Below the pieces are notes generated by a model. That model was not told where the DNA came from, did not search any database, and worked only from the letters and a program-made list of their open reading frames with translations. A stretch of 64,000 bases of DNA from Hymenopus coronatus (lineage: Eukaryota > Arthropoda > Insecta > Mantodea > Hymenopodidae): NCBI GenBank assembly GCA_030762935.1, contig CM060888.1, positions 114,525,468 through 114,589,467 of the forward strand. Reading direction: 5' to 3'. Positions 1 through 12,004 of this stretch are shown here, in pieces (position 1 is the first letter of the stretch; each line of letters begins with the position of its first letter). A program made the translations under genes and the position numbers.

Positions 1-415
1 ATAACTATTTGACATTTGCACGAGAGGTTTGTACTTTCTTTCTCCCGGCCGTTGGGATCGCCTGCTCTCATGTGCCATTCTGATTGGTCCTGTTGCAGGG
101 ATTTTGTTTTGGTGGTTCAGCCAGAGCTGGCAAAGCCGAGAAAGAAAGTAGTTGCTTCTCGAAGGAGTTCGGGGGACACTAGTGTTTGTGGTGTGTTGCC
201 GCGGGAGCTAAGATAGACCTGGATTAGATGCAGTTTCTTAGATTGGTAAGGTGAGACTTTGCCTTGGAACCGAAATTCATTTTGCAGCTGAAACAGTTTG
301 GGGTTTTCATTTCGCGGCGTTCCCCTCTTGGTAAAAATTTCAAACGGAAGCATAATGAAAATTTTCTGACATTGCAGATGTTAAATAAGAACTATAGCTT
401 TCCTGGCGACGTGTT
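1..415. other. No gene recognised
   Basis: Short open frames on both strands show no family resemblance. I see no repeat or RNA gene here. Confidence 0.5.
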
Positions 416-608
416 AATTCAAAATCTTCTCGGGCTTCTAGCCAGGTAATAACTTGGCTTGACACCAACGTTTCGAAGAAGTGCATCTTCCTCGTCTTCA
501 GGGTGAACTGAATCAGTTCACCCTGAAGACGAGGAAGATGCACTTCTTCGAAACGTTGGTGTCAAGCCAAGTTATTACCTGGCTAGAAGCCCGAGAAGAT
601 TTTGAATT
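416..608. repeat. Perfect palindrome, 96-bp arms
   Basis: Arms 416-511 and 513-608 are exact reverse complements around a single central A at 512, so a transcript of either strand would fold into one long hairpin. The right arm contains CTGAAGA (523-529), a short stem-loop, then GAAAC (550-554), which resembles the CUGANGA...GAAAC core of hammerhead ribozymes of the kind known in Penelope-like element ends. That link is inference. A recent fold-back insertion or a sequencing fold-back artefact are alternatives, because the lack of any mismatch means the structure is very young. Confidence 0.9.
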
Positions 609-2302
609 GCAGATGTTGTTACTGGGTTGCCATCTCGGGTGAGTTAAAATGTTCTGCTATAAACTTGGGCATAAAATTTCGTTTGGCCATCTTTAATTAG
701 ATTCCGCGAGCTTTATTATTCGTTCCAGCGTTTGTTGGGGGCAGGGGGGGCAAGTTGTTGGTTCGAGCTATGTGGGTAATGTGTTGTTGTTGCTGTTAAA
801 TATCCAAGTGTAATTTGTCTTTTGCAATTTTATAAATCTATGGGGAATATTTTTATTAGCTATAGAAATTAAATGTAACAGGGGTTTTAGAATTTTCGAA
901 CTAAAAGGAGTAATTTGGTTAGGGGGTTAATGCATTTTAGCTCAAAGTATATTGTGGCAGATATAAATTTTGGCAAATTCAAGCAATTTTAGCTGTGTGT
1001 TACACCTGCAATAAGCTGAGAAAGAGATAAAGAGTGTGGTTTAGTGCTGCCGGGTAGCTTGATGAGAATTAAGATAGGTTTGTCTGTTGGTGGTTGTGAT
1101 AAATTACTGTGTGTGATTTAGTGCTACCTGATAGCTTGATTGGGGAATTACTTTGTTTTGTATTAAGGGTGTTTTGTGTTACTACTCAGAATTATTATTT
1201 TTTTTCATTTCTATTAAATAGGTATACTTATCTTGATTAATTAGTTTAAATGTGTTGGCAGGTTAAGAACTTCTCTCTAATGAATTAAGTATCACATTTA
1301 ATTAAATATTAATTTCTGTAAGCTTTTGTTCTCTCTTATACTACAGAATTTAATTAGATTCTTGAATATATTGATTTATTTGCAGATTTGAATATAGCTT
1401 TAGGAATTTGAAGCAAATACTTTAGATTGTTAAGCAGTTCTTCCAACCTCTGTGAAATTGTTACTAGCGCTTAAGCTGGTTCTTTTTAACTTCAATTAAG
1501 AAACACAAACATTTAAAACTGCGTGTTTTGAGGAGATTCCTTAATGGAATATTATCCAAAGTGACAGTGAGGTGGAACTAACCTTGGGAGTATACTATAT
1601 AGCTATGTCTTTGAGCAAGTATTTTCCAAAACTGTAACGATTCATTCAAATAAAAATAAAATAAAACATTTTTTCTCAAGCTGCATATGACTTTTGGTTA
1701 TCTCCCTGCATTAGTTCTGATAAATACACAATTAGCTTTTCTATGCCAGGGGTTCTCATCATCATTATTATTATTGTTATTTTAATTATGATATATAAGG
1801 AAATACTTCCTTTTTGGATTTTGGTAATTCTTAGCTTTACAACTCTGCTGATTCCATCAGGCTGTACAATATAGTTTTGGAATTGTGCTATTTTGGCTTT
1901 GATATGTCTTTGGTAATAACTGTTTCAGGTTAATTGTAAACTTTTATGCCTCTTGTCAAAAAACAAATAAAGAATAATAAAATTACCCCATTCTGAACAG
2001 ATTCCATTTGGAGCCGGTGATTGGTTGCCCACTGTATCCTAACCCTTTGTCCGACAGCTTTTCCTTTTCCTCAGGCACTGGTTTTGCAACCTTGTGGAAG
2101 TATCTCGAAGTTGTCAGTGTTCGGGATACTTTCATTGTGCTGGTACTGCTTTGAAGTTATCGCGCGGCTTACAGTAATGCAAAGAACTATTTAGTAAGCT
2201 GATTAATCTAATCTTACCTTGCTTTTTTTTTAACAGTCTTTAGCGCCCACCTTTACTACCTTGGCACAGCAGGCGATACCTTGCCTTGTGAATACTATTA
2301 TG
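609..2302. other. No gene recognised, AT-rich
   Basis: No coding frame of note. A loosely repeated phrase (GTGYGRTTTAGTGCTRCC followed by TAGCTTGAT) occurs near 1035 and 1115. The stretch 1995-2285 is less AT-rich but has no open frame I recognise. Confidence 0.5.
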
Positions 2303-2304
2303 TA

Positions 2305-3609
2305 CGAGGTACTTCCAGAAAGTAAGTTCCGTTTGGTAATAAAATTAAATTGTGTACAGATACAGAATAATTATTTATTGCACAAAATTCTAAAACTCTT
2401 ATACAACGTTTCCACATAACTTCCGACATTTTGCAGGTATTTGTCATAGCGTGGCACAAGTTTTTGTATACTTTCTTCATAGAAGTTTGCCGCCTGTGTC
2501 TTCAAAAAGTTGGAAACATTTTCTTTCAGATCTTTGTCAATGTTGAAGTGTTGATCGCCAAGGAAAGACTTGAGATGAAAGTCGCTAGGAGCGAGGTCAT
2601 GGCTGTACGGAGGATGGTCAAACACGTCCCAGCCAAAACCCTGTAGGAGGTTTTCGTCACATTTGCAGTGTGTGGTCGTGCGTTGTCCTGAAGAAAAACA
2701 ACACCTTTTGACAGCAATCCTCGGCGCTTATTCGTATTGCGCGGCACAAATTCCTAAGTGCCTCGCAATAAACATCTGCTTTGATTGTTTGACCACGCGG
2801 TAAGAAATCAATGAGTAAGATGCCTTTCCAGTCCCAGAACACTGTGTACATCATTTTTCAAGGTGTCAAGAGTTGTTTCGGCTTAACCTTTGCTAGGGAT
2901 GAAGTTTGCCTCCATTCCATTGATTTCAGGGGTGTCGTACGAAACCCAAACCTCATCTCCTGTGACTATCTGTGTTAGAAATTCTTCACCGTCTTCATCA
3001 CAACGGGTTAAAAACTGAAGTTCACTACCCATCCGTTTTGTTTTGTGTTGCTCAGTAAGAATCTTTGGTACCCAACGTGAGCAAAGTTTACGAAATTTCA
3101 ATTTTTCGGTAACAATTTCATGAATTAGTGTCGTGAGCTTTGGGGAAATATCATAGCGAGAGCACTAATTGTAAACTTTCGGTTTTCCTGGATCTTGTCA
3201 TCAATCGGTGAACCAGTTCTTCTATAACCAAAGATGGGCGCCCACTTCGTTCTTCATCGTGCACTTCACTACGTCCTTCATTGAACTGTCGCTCCCATCT
3301 TCTCACCATTGAATCACTCATCGCATTTTGTCCGTAAACTTCGCAAATTTGCCGATAAATTTCAATTGGTTTCACTTTCCTAGCATTCAGAAAACGAATC
3401 ACAAATATAATTTCACAAGCGGCGGGATTTTCAAGCAACACCGACATTGTAAACAAGCACAACAAAGCGTATGCGGCTGACAGCGATCTCAAAATGGCGC
3501 ACGTTTCTTCTCCTTGATACAGAGCGTCTACCGCGCATGTGCGGAGCTCCGATCGCAGCGCTGCAGCGGAGAGAAATTGAAACGGAACTTACCTTCTGGG
3601 CGTACCTCG
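2305..3609 (-). mobile_element. Mariner transposon, full length, inactive
   Basis: Ends are inverted repeats of about 30 bp (left CGAGGTACTTCCAGAAAGTA; right is its near-complement at 3580-3609), flanked by TA at 2303-2304 and 3610-3611, the Tc1/mariner target duplication. Length 1305 bp is normal for mariner. It carries a broken transposase on the minus strand. Confidence 0.93.
2371..3447 (-). pseudogene. Mariner transposase, frameshifted
   Basis: The start is the ATG complementary to 3445-3447. In order along the minus strand are the helix-turn-helix region (IRFLNARKVKPIEIYRQI, VRRWERQFNEGR), the GRPS linker, the first catalytic region (IVTGDEVWVSYDTPE), then WDWKGILLIDFLPRGQ, the second aspartate in FLQDNARPHTA, and the third in HPPYSHDLAPSDFHL. 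The pieces lie in different frames, so at least three frameshifts or stops separate them and no full protein can be made. The family cuts and pastes DNA at TA sites with a DD34D active site. Confidence 0.9.
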
Positions 3610-3864
3610 TATTTGCATATTTTATGCAAATAATCGACATAGCTTTACAGCAAACATGGAAATACATAATTTTAACTCTAGATAAAAGGGAAATGTCTAT
3701 CGTCCTAATCCAACACTATTTTGCTACCAGAAGGGTGTCTACAATGAAACAATTAAAGTACTTAATGCACTCACCAGTAATCTCAAGGAAAGAGTTAGCA
3801 AAACTATTGTAATATTTTTAAAACTTCTCATAAATAGTACCTTTAAGATAAGTAATTTTGTTCT

Positions 3865-4310
3865 GTAGAAGTATATTTAAACCAATAATCAGCCTGATTC
3901 TTTACCTGTAATGCAAGCATTAATTGAAGTGACTCAGGCTATAAAATCAAGTGAAGTGGGTTCATATTAACTGCAGTGTGTTTCAAATGAACTACAAATA
4001 TAATAAAATTGTATACTAGCAGTGTAATTCAGCATAGTGTAAACTCGTGTGCATATTTTCTCATGAAGTAAGTAGCAATGTAGAAATGCCATTAATATGT
4101 TTTATGTACATACTTAATATTTTGAGAATGTATATCTTAATGTTAGATTTTGATGCTCTTTACATTGTAAGTGAGGATGTAAAAAGCAAGTACTTTTAAT
4201 ATGTAAATGAACCTACATTTTAATATATGAAAATGTACATTTTGATAGCAAAATTTTTCCTTCATTACATATAAGTAAGAGTGCAAACATTAAGTGATAT
4301 GACGCAGACC
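3865..4310 (-). repeat. Interspersed repeat family B, copy 1
   Basis: The reverse complement matches 49190-49530 over most of its length and 48030-48140 over a shorter core (phrase TTAAGATATAYRTTCT with neighbouring TTACATCCT). Spacing between the shared phrases is conserved. There is no coding content and the class is unknown. Confidence 0.7.
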
Positions 4311-5149
4311 AAAGTCAATTGAAGTTATATTATGTTTTGGACTGATACCTTAAATTAACTAGAACAATTTAGAAATGGTATTTACACATTAGAGTAATCT
4401 GTAGTATTTTGAGAACGTGTGTACTTTTGTACACAAGGATATAAGCACTCTGTTGTGATAAAGGCTGCAAAAGGCAAATTATATAATTTTTAATGTTTGA
4501 TACCTGTCATAAGTTTTATGACAATTGGAATATGTAATTTGTGTACTTGGAGTATGCAATTTGTATGTTTTTATGAATACAATGTTCAAGGCCTGTTTGT
4601 GCATCTTGAACTTACAGATCGCAATCTAATCTGCTATTTCTGTCAGGATTTTCTGGGGATTTTTTACCACAAGCTAGGCAGCCCAGTACATACAAATGAT
4701 AATGTGCTTGACGAATCAAAAATAAAGGCTTCAAAAAGTAAAGGTGTGTAAGATCGCTCAATAAATATAAATTAAGTATATAATTGCTACTATTCTTATA
4801 CCACTTGTCGTTTGCATCAACAGTTCTAAAAAAATCGTAGCAGTCGTTCCTGTTTATAAGAAATAGGATAGGGCACAGTTAAAAAGAAGGAAAAAAGTTA
4901 CCGGCTTATCGTTTTGTAAAGATCATTGAAGTAATTGTAAAATTTCAGCTCAGTGTACATGTTTTGATACTCATAAAGTATTCTCGGATTGTAACTTGGC
5001 TTCCGAAGATGTTTATGTGTCACCGATGCCCTTCAGCATTTAATCTCTGAGATCATCTTGTCTTTTGACTACATCGGTCACGTTATTTTATTAATTAAAC
5101 TTCAATACTTCGGTATTCCCCTCAATTTTTAAAACTCACATCTGGGAGG
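4311..5149. other. No gene recognised, AT-rich
   Basis: A short frame at 4497-4751 has no recognisable family. Nothing else is supported. Confidence 0.5.
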
Positions 5150-5186
5150 AAATGAAATTAACTGGAATTTTATTTATGGACTATAT
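5150..5186 (-). repeat. SINE family 1, copy 1, left piece
   Basis: The tail of a tRNA-derived SINE (TTATTTATGG phrase) continues after the LTR element at 25257. Joining the flanks restores the SINE order seen at 35610-35925 and, reversed, at 40692-40985. This shows that the LTR element inserted into the SINE. Confidence 0.75.
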
Positions 5187-5792
5187 TGTCACGATTGCTG
5201 TTGAGAAGTGCAAGGATTCACATATGATTTGGAACATTCTTATTTTTGGACACTTTAGGGCTAAATTATATATTCATCTAAATTATACTATTCTTCTAAA
5301 TTATACATTTTCTTACGTTTCTCAATATTCCGTAGCGAACGGATGGGCACGGCTAGTCTATGACGGGATTTTAGCGGCTAACCCCTTCCGCTGGGGGAAT
5401 TCTATGAGGACTCACAACTCATAAACTTCCTGAGTCCTACGTGCCGATTTAAGGGATGTGCGTCAGATAGAACATCCTGTTATGATCAATTCCATAGGAA
5501 ATGACTGGCTTCCTATAGGAAATAATTGGCTATATAAAGAGCTGGGACCTCGGCTTTTCGCTCTCTGGTATAGTCTGGTTTTGACCTGTCTTGACTTGCG
5601 TTACGGTCCCTAAATTGGACCCCACCACCGGCAAACATCTTGCGGCAACAGCCATCGTGACGTCTCTGAAAGGTAAGCTCCATTAGGAGTTTGTTTGTTC
5701 TTTACCAAATAAATTGGACCATTACTCTAAATGTCGAGTTGTCTCATTACCATCTAATTAAATCCCCGTCATCACACTTTTGTTGGGTGACA
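5187..5792 (+). repeat. 5' LTR
   Basis: 606 bp, beginning TGTCAC and ending GTGACA. It aligns along its whole length with 24652-25252. By eye there are about eleven single-base differences and one 5-base gap, roughly 2% divergence. It contains a TATA box (5531) and AATAAA near 5708. Confidence 0.95.
5531..5539 (+). promoter_or_regulatory. LTR TATA box
   Basis: TATATAAAG in the 5' LTR is the likely core promoter for the genomic transcript. The same site is at 24991 in the 3' LTR. AATAAA near 5708 (3' copy near 25168) would be the poly(A) signal, giving a U3-R-U5 layout in the normal order. Confidence 0.7.
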
Positions 5793-5798
5793 TAATAG

Positions 5799-5811
5799 TG
5801 GAGGCTGCCGG
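5799..5811 (+). other. Candidate primer-binding site
   Basis: TGGAGGCTGCCGG begins 7 bases after the LTR end. TGG matches a tRNA CCA tail, and TGGAGG fits the start of tRNA-Gln-type sites, but the match stops there. The position is right and the tRNA identity is unresolved. Confidence 0.35.
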
Positions 5812-5908
5812 CCTCTATTTTCGGATGTAGTAGGTACGGTTCGACCCCGCACCTCGCTTGTGTTCATCTCTAAGCATTGTTTAATTAACATTTTGTTTGG
5901 GATACAAC

Positions 5909-6046
5909 ATGAGATGGAATGCAGTTACCACGGGTCTTGTCTTTCTATGCTGGATGGTGTTGGGTTGTATTTGCTATCTAATTCTGCGTCTGACGGGTGT
6001 TATCTACGCGCCTAGTTGGTGTTCTTTTAATTCTCGCTCATCTTAA
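5909..6046 (+). CDS. Leader ORF, 45 aa, hydrophobic
   Basis: The first ATG after the LTR opens a 45-residue frame with a strongly hydrophobic core (GLVFLCWMVLGCICYLIL) and an Arg-Trp start, like a signal peptide or membrane anchor. It stops at TAA 6044-6046. It lies upstream of gag in a different frame. It could be a separate leader peptide, an upstream ORF tuning gag translation, or the displaced N-terminus of gag after a frameshift. I recognise no family. Confidence 0.4.
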   Translation: MRWNAVTTGLVFLCWMVLGCICYLILRLTGVIYAPSWCSFNSRSS

Positions 6047-6054
6047 GTATATGA

Positions 6055-7402
6055 ATTTGTTGGCGCAATTTCAAAGCAATAGTCCCACTAGTGCAGAAAC
6101 TTATTGCAGTATATCAGCAGTCTTTAGACAGTTATGTACAAACTTATGGCCTTGCAGTAAACGATGTGCAAGTAATATCATCGGATTTAGCTAATTTATA
6201 TAAATCTATGTTCAAAATTAGAGCTAGAAGTAGTAGAAGGATTCGCGGGCAGAAACCAGTAGTTTATTATCCATTGAAAAAGCGCAGCCATAGTGTTGGA
6301 GATCTCGCTAGCGCTGACATTGACTCTTAGCTTATTCCCTCCCCATCGGGTTCCACTACTAGTTCTTCCTTGGAAGATATCCCCATGGCTACCAATCTCT
6401 CCCAGGCAGGACCTTCGGCCCATGATCAGGCGAATACCAAACCCACCCTAACACCTACTGTACCATTTGCTCATCCTTTTATCGATCCGGGTATCTTTGA
6501 TGGAGAACCCGGACAGGACGTTTCTGCCTACCTGCATAACTTTGAGACAATTGCAGCAGCCAATGGCTGGGACGAACATTGTAAGAAACAATACCTACCA
6601 TGCTATCTTCGCGAAGCCGCTGCCAATTGGTTTAAAACCTTTACACCCCGACATGCTCTTTACGGATGGGATGATTTAAAGACCTCTTTACAGACCGCAT
6701 TCGTGCCGGCGGCTCACGAAGATGTTCTTGAGTGTCGCCTGCGTCAGCGAATGCAAGATCTAACAGAACCCACTGAGAGGTATATTTGTGATATACTAGT
6801 ACTTTGTGATCAGGTTAACCCGGGAATGTCTGAACGAGAGCGCATTCGCCATATTATGCGTGGTCTGAAACCCTCTCTTTTGGAACAAGTCCTCCCAGCG
6901 GACCCTCAAACGGTACAAGATTTAACAAATTTTGTGCGTCGAATTGAGGCCGCTAGATATCTCGCTGGTCAGCGAGTGGACCTCCTAGAGCCACCCTCCA
7001 CCAAAGCAGGTAACTTTTGTGAGTGACACGACCCAAGGGGACCCTATTGCAAACCTCGCCCAGGAGTTTCGAGGTTTACAACAACAGTTACAAAGTTTAC
7101 AGTTGGGACGTAATCTGATCAATAATGAGCCGTGTAATCAGGGTCAATTTATTTACTCTAGAGGGCGTGGCACTGGTCGTAGTTCTTTTACCCCACGAGT
7201 TAGTACTGCTCCTAGGGGAAACTTCAATGTGAGAAACAGTACTATTCCCCAAAGCCGTGGCTCATGGCGCGGACCGAATGCGGACGGTCGGACGCGAGAC
7301 GGTCGGCCTACATGTTTTATTTGTCGTAGACCGGGCCACGTAGCCCTGAATTGCAATCAGAAACGGAATCCCCCAAACGGGCAAGGTTCGTCACGGGCAT
7401 AA
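6055..7402 (+). pseudogene. gag: gag polyprotein, broken
   Basis: The core frame (6370-7026) matches the retrotransposon Gag capsid family: a FDGEPGQDVSAYLHNFE opening, then EAAANWFKTF, then MRGLKPSLLEQ. The nucleocapsid part (7019-7402) lies in the next frame and ends with one CCHC knuckle (CFICRRPGHVALNC), which packages RNA. An upstream stretch in the core frame (6055-6330, with a basic segment RSSRRIRGQK) is cut off by TAG at 6328-6330 and may be the matrix region. Damage is therefore one stop and one frameshift near 7005-7020. Gag assembles the particle in the cytoplasm. Confidence 0.88.
7372..7378 (+). promoter_or_regulatory. Gag-pro -1 frameshift site CCCAAAC
   Basis: The heptamer reads C CCA AAC in the gag frame just after the zinc knuckle. 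A -1 slip enters the protease frame, which is open across this overlap (7351-7402). This is the standard XXXYYYZ arrangement used to make Gag-Pol. I did not resolve a downstream pseudoknot. Confidence 0.6.
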
Positions 7403-10400
7403 ACTCCGTGACGCCCTATCCAAGTCAAATTCAAGCCCACCCTACTTCACTAATTCAGCCGGTAAATATACTTACTTATAAGGGTACATTGGATAATAAA
7501 GGTTCGATTGATATTTTGTTTGATACCGGGAGTGCCGTTAGCATTGTACATGAAAGTTTTGTGACCACATCTATCCACCCTGCCCCAGAAGATCTAACTT
7601 TACGGACAGCAAATAATAAATTATTGGACGTTCGGTACGCCACAACCCCTTTCGTTTAATGTTGGGGGCGTCCATTTTTCTGAAGACGTCCTCGTAGTGA
7701 AGGAATTTGGAACTTATCTCTTGTTGGGGATGGACTTTCTAAACCGTTACAAAGCCGTAATCGACTTGTCATTATTTTTGGTCACCCTTCGTCTCCCCGA
7801 CAGTAGTACGGTTACCCTTGAATGTAAGGAGAAGGTACACTGTCCTTTGGCACAGATTACTATAGAGCCCGATGAGGACCCAGTAGAAAGCTATAAGGCC
7901 TCTTGCACCCAAGATATTAGGATACCTCCTTTTACCTCCCTAAATGTGAACGCCCATCTCCCACCGAATGGCATGGGAAGGGTTGTGTTGGAACCTAATT
8001 TGAGACTGATGCAGAGTAAAAATATCAATATTACCCCCGTGTTTTGCACGGCTGAACGTGAATGTGTTATTCCCATACATAACAACACCGCAGAGCCAAA
8101 AACAATTTTCGCGGGTACTACCCTTGCTAAGGCGTATGAAGTTGCTCTGGTACAATCAGCCAATTGGTTGACTGAGGAATCAAGTTCAGTTGCTATTAAA
8201 GGTGCTAAATTCAACCTAAATTCGCAACTCACTCAGGAGCAGCATTTTCAATTACATACGTTGCTGGAGAGGTACAGACATGTTTTTGGGACTCAATTAC
8301 ATGAATTGGACACGACGGACATTGGTGAATTCCAAATTGAGGTAACGAATGACAGATCCATTAGTCAAAGGCCTTACAGGGTATCTCAAGCACAGCGGGA
8401 GATTATTCAAGCCCAAGTGCGGGAGATGAAAGAAGCTAATATTATTAGTGACTCTAATAGCCCGTGGGCCTCCCCGGTAGTATTAGTAAAGAAGAAGGAT
8501 AATTCCTTCCGATTTTGTGTAGATTACCGGAAGTTTAATTCGGTAACTGTTGCTTCCTCTTACCCCTTGCCCCTGATAGATGATCTGTTAAGCTATTTAG
8601 GTCAATCGAGTTGGTATTGTTCTTTGGACTTGTTGAGTGCATATTTCCAAGTCCCGGTGGCGGAAGACAGTAAGAAATATACCTCTTTTGTCACACCGGA
8701 TGGACAGTTCCAGTTCGACCGGATGTCGTTTGGTCTGGTGAACGCCCCACGGTTCTTTTCGCGAGCAGCGAATGAATTGTTGGGTGATCTTAGATATAAA
8801 AAAGCTTTAGTGCATCTGGACGATATTGTAGTGTTCGGCTCAACATTTTCGGAAATGCTAAGCAATTTGGAAGAAATGTTTCGTAAATTGTACGAACATA
8901 ACTTTAAGTTGAAACCGGAAAAATGTTTTTTCGGCATGTCCCGTATAAAGCTTCTAGGCTTTAAAGTATCGGCAAAGGGAATCGAACCAGACAAAGACAA
9001 AATTAGAGCCATCACGAATCTTCCGATTCCTAAAACCGTACGAGACGTGTGAAGAGTGTTGGGATTATTTAGTTTTTACAGACGTTTTGTGTCAAATTTT
9101 GCTCTTATTGCCCAACCACTTCACAACCTAACTCGTAAAAACAAGGAATTTGAGTGGACTCAAAAACATCAAGAATCTTTTGATACTCTTAAAAAATGCT
9201 TAACAACAGCCCCTGTGCTGGCACATTACCAGCCCGGCGCCTAAACAGAGCTCCACACCGATGCCTGTACCATAGGTGTGGGCTGTGCCCTTTTGCAACG
9301 AATTAATGGAGAACTCCACCCTGTAGCGTTCTGCTCTAGGTCATTGAACAAACATGAAAAAAATTATAGTATCTCGGAACCAGAACTGCTGGCCATAGTT
9401 TATGTTTTAACACATTTTCGACCCTATATCTATGGCTACCCTGTTAACATTGTGAGCGACCACCATGCGCTGTGTTATTTGCGCAAATTAAAAGATGTTA
9501 CAGGACGGTTGGCAAGATGGGCTCTCAAATTACAGGAGTACCAATATTTTATCATTTATAAGTCTGGTGCAAAACATCTAGACGCAGCCACATTGTCGCG
9601 TTACCCTGTTGACCAACCTAAACAGCCCGTACTCGAACAAATGGACGACCTTCTGACTTGTCTGTTGTCACCGTTAGAGGTAGCGCAAGAACAACAGGCT
9701 GACCCTCAAATCAGACCCATAATACAGGCTTTAGAAGACCCCAATGTAGGATCTCCCAAATTACGGCGACAAGCCGCTTCTTATTGCCTGAAATCAGGAG
9801 TCCTGTATAGGAAAAACGCGGGAGCGACGGGACCCCTCCACTTGTTGGTTATCCCAGAATCTTTGAAACAAGAAATTTTGTTCTCCTGTCATGACGATCC
9901 ACTTTCTGGTCATTTAGGCTTTACAAAGACCTTTACTAAAATTAATGCCCGGTATTATTGGATCGGAATGCGTAAAGACATTGAAAAATATGTCAAAGGG
10001 TGTCCTAGCTGCCAATCGCGTAAAGGGCCTAAAAATGTCAAGCCGGCTGGTTTTCTTCAGCCAATCCCAGTTAATCATATTGGAGATCGTTGGAGCCTGG
10101 ACATGGTCGGGCCAATCCGAAGATCTAAATCCGGGAACACGATGTTAATCGTAGGTACCGAATTTGCAAGTAGATGGGCGGAAGTGAAGGCGATCCCAAA
10201 CGGTTCCATTGAGCATGTAGCTCAATTCATCTTGGAGAACATAATATGTCGACATGGAGCGCCTGCGAAGTTGCTATCAGATCGAGGTGCTGTATTTCTT
10301 AGTACGGTTACGCGACGTTTGTTAGCATCCATGGGAGTTAAATCTGCGTTTACCACAGCCTATCACCCGGCTTGTAATGGCCTGTGTGAGCGAACTAATC

Positions 10401-10927
10401 AAACGATCATCAATATGATATCTCACTACACTTCCACGAAACAAGATGATTGGGATGTCGCGGTACCACACGTGGTGTTTGCATATAATACCAGTCGACA
10501 GGAGTCCACAGGCATGACACCTTTCTTTTTAATTTATGGCCGAAACCCTACTTTACCAGGAGAAGTTCAATTAAAACATACCAGTGATGACCTCTTTGTG
10601 AAAGAGACTCAAACTCGAATCCGTCAGGCACGAGAACTTGCCAGGGAAAATATAAGGCGCAGACAGGTTAAAGACAAACGCATCTTCGACCGCAAACGGC
10701 GTGATTTTAAATTTTCCCCGGGACAATTCGTGAAATTATTTACGCCTACCCGCAAGAAAGAAAGAACGACTTAACTATTGCATAGGTTCCAAGGACCCTA
10801 TGTAATTGCACGACAAACATCACCTGTGAACTACAGCGTGAGACCAGCTACAGGTCTCGTGACTAAGGAAATGGTGGTGCATGTCTCCCGTTTATACCCT
10901 TACTATGCACCGTATAAACGACGGTAG
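7378..10927 (+). pseudogene. pol: pol: protease, RT, RNase H, integrase
   Basis: Protease has the active site LFDTGSAVS (about 7518-7545). A +1 shift near 7640 then moves the frame to that of all later domains. RT (about 8400-8900) has CSLDLLSAYFQVPV and a box reading VHLDD, where YxDD is expected. RNase H follows TELHTDAC (9245); its last motif reads HLDAATLSR where DAD is usual. Integrase keeps its HHCC finger (about 9890-10015), both aspartates (WSLDMVGP, LLSDRGAVF) and glutamate (NGLCERTNQ), and ends with the GPY module (RFQGPYVI). In-frame stops are TGA 9050-9052, TAA 9242-9244 and TAA 10772-10774, and the natural end is TAG 10925-10927. Ty3/gypsy domain order; not functional as written. 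Confidence 0.95.
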
Positions 10928-11189
10928 AACTGACTCCACCTACACAAGAAGTATCGCAGTGTGCTTTAAGTACATGCGGTTGAACCATTTAATTTGATCT
11001 ATGCATCAGGACTATCCCTTAGCTCTCTGCCAGCATCCTACTGGTATGATCTGCTTTAGTTTTAAATTAGGCGTAGGTTAATTTTTTCTTCTTATATCTT
11101 TGTGTGTTGTTGGAACAATGTATTGTGTAATTATAATATAAACCTACTTATAAACATATAAAGAACGTAACTCCATGACATGACAGCCT

Positions 11190-11337
11190 AAGAAGGGCCA
11201 TAGCCTGCTGCATGACCGCTGCACCTTCCACTTCTGCTTACCACAGGAGAGATCCATTGGTACATTGGTAACCGGGACTCGAACCCGGCTCTTTTTGTTT
11301 GGTATGCGGAGACAGTACTTCCACATTACGGGAGTCG
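11190..11337 (-). repeat. tRNA-like SINE fragment (family 4)
   Basis: On the minus strand a pol III B box (GGTTCGAGTCC, complement of 11274-11284) follows a weak A-box-like phrase about 40 bases upstream. Only one copy is in the window, so the SINE call is inference. The rest of 10928-12004 has no recognised gene; an AAT microsatellite lies at 11775-11796. Confidence 0.45.
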
Positions 11338-12004
11338 ATTAGAGCAAACACATATTCTGTGTGTATTATTTTAAGACACCAATATCATATAAGTATCCTC
11401 ATACATTAAAACTAAAATGGTCCAATTTAATTTAGTTATTTGTTTAGTTATGTTTAAGATCCAACATAATTATTCTTAGTGGCTTGTATGTAGTAGCTAC
11501 TTAGGTATATTCTGTGTTTGTTATAACTGGACAAGTATTTATAGTCCATACCATTTGCACTCTCAGTGTCCCTGTGTGTAAACTTATTTACTAATATCCC
11601 TTATATTATCAACAGTACTATGTTACCTCCTAAACTTTATAGTTAAGTTAATTGGTTGATATATGACGTTGGCACTACAGTGTATACCAAAGATATGACT
11701 TCTAGGAATAACGATACTCTTAGGTATACAATTACACATAGAATGGTCAATGGTCTTAGTTGTGGAATCGCCAATAATAATAATAATAATAATAATCGCC
11801 ACTTAGCATGACGTCATATACCCTAGTACGCTCCTTCACGCAACGTTGAGCGCATTTCTCGGATGCAAATGCACTATTTTGTTTACATCTTTGTGCAGAG
11901 GACACTCGGAAGGGCTCCACTGCTACCTGTGGTTCTATTGTTAAGGCGCCCCGGGAGGAAAGATGAGGCAAATAGAAGCCGTAGTGCGTCAAACCCTTCA
12001 CACT

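Noticed and set aside
7000..7022. Splice donor (CAGGTAAC) used to leave gag
   Set aside because: The frame change there is explained by a small indel in the T run, and no matching acceptor is specific to it.
8602..9015. 137-aa minus-strand frame over RT
   Set aside because: Shadow of pol; codon pattern and motifs belong to the + strand.
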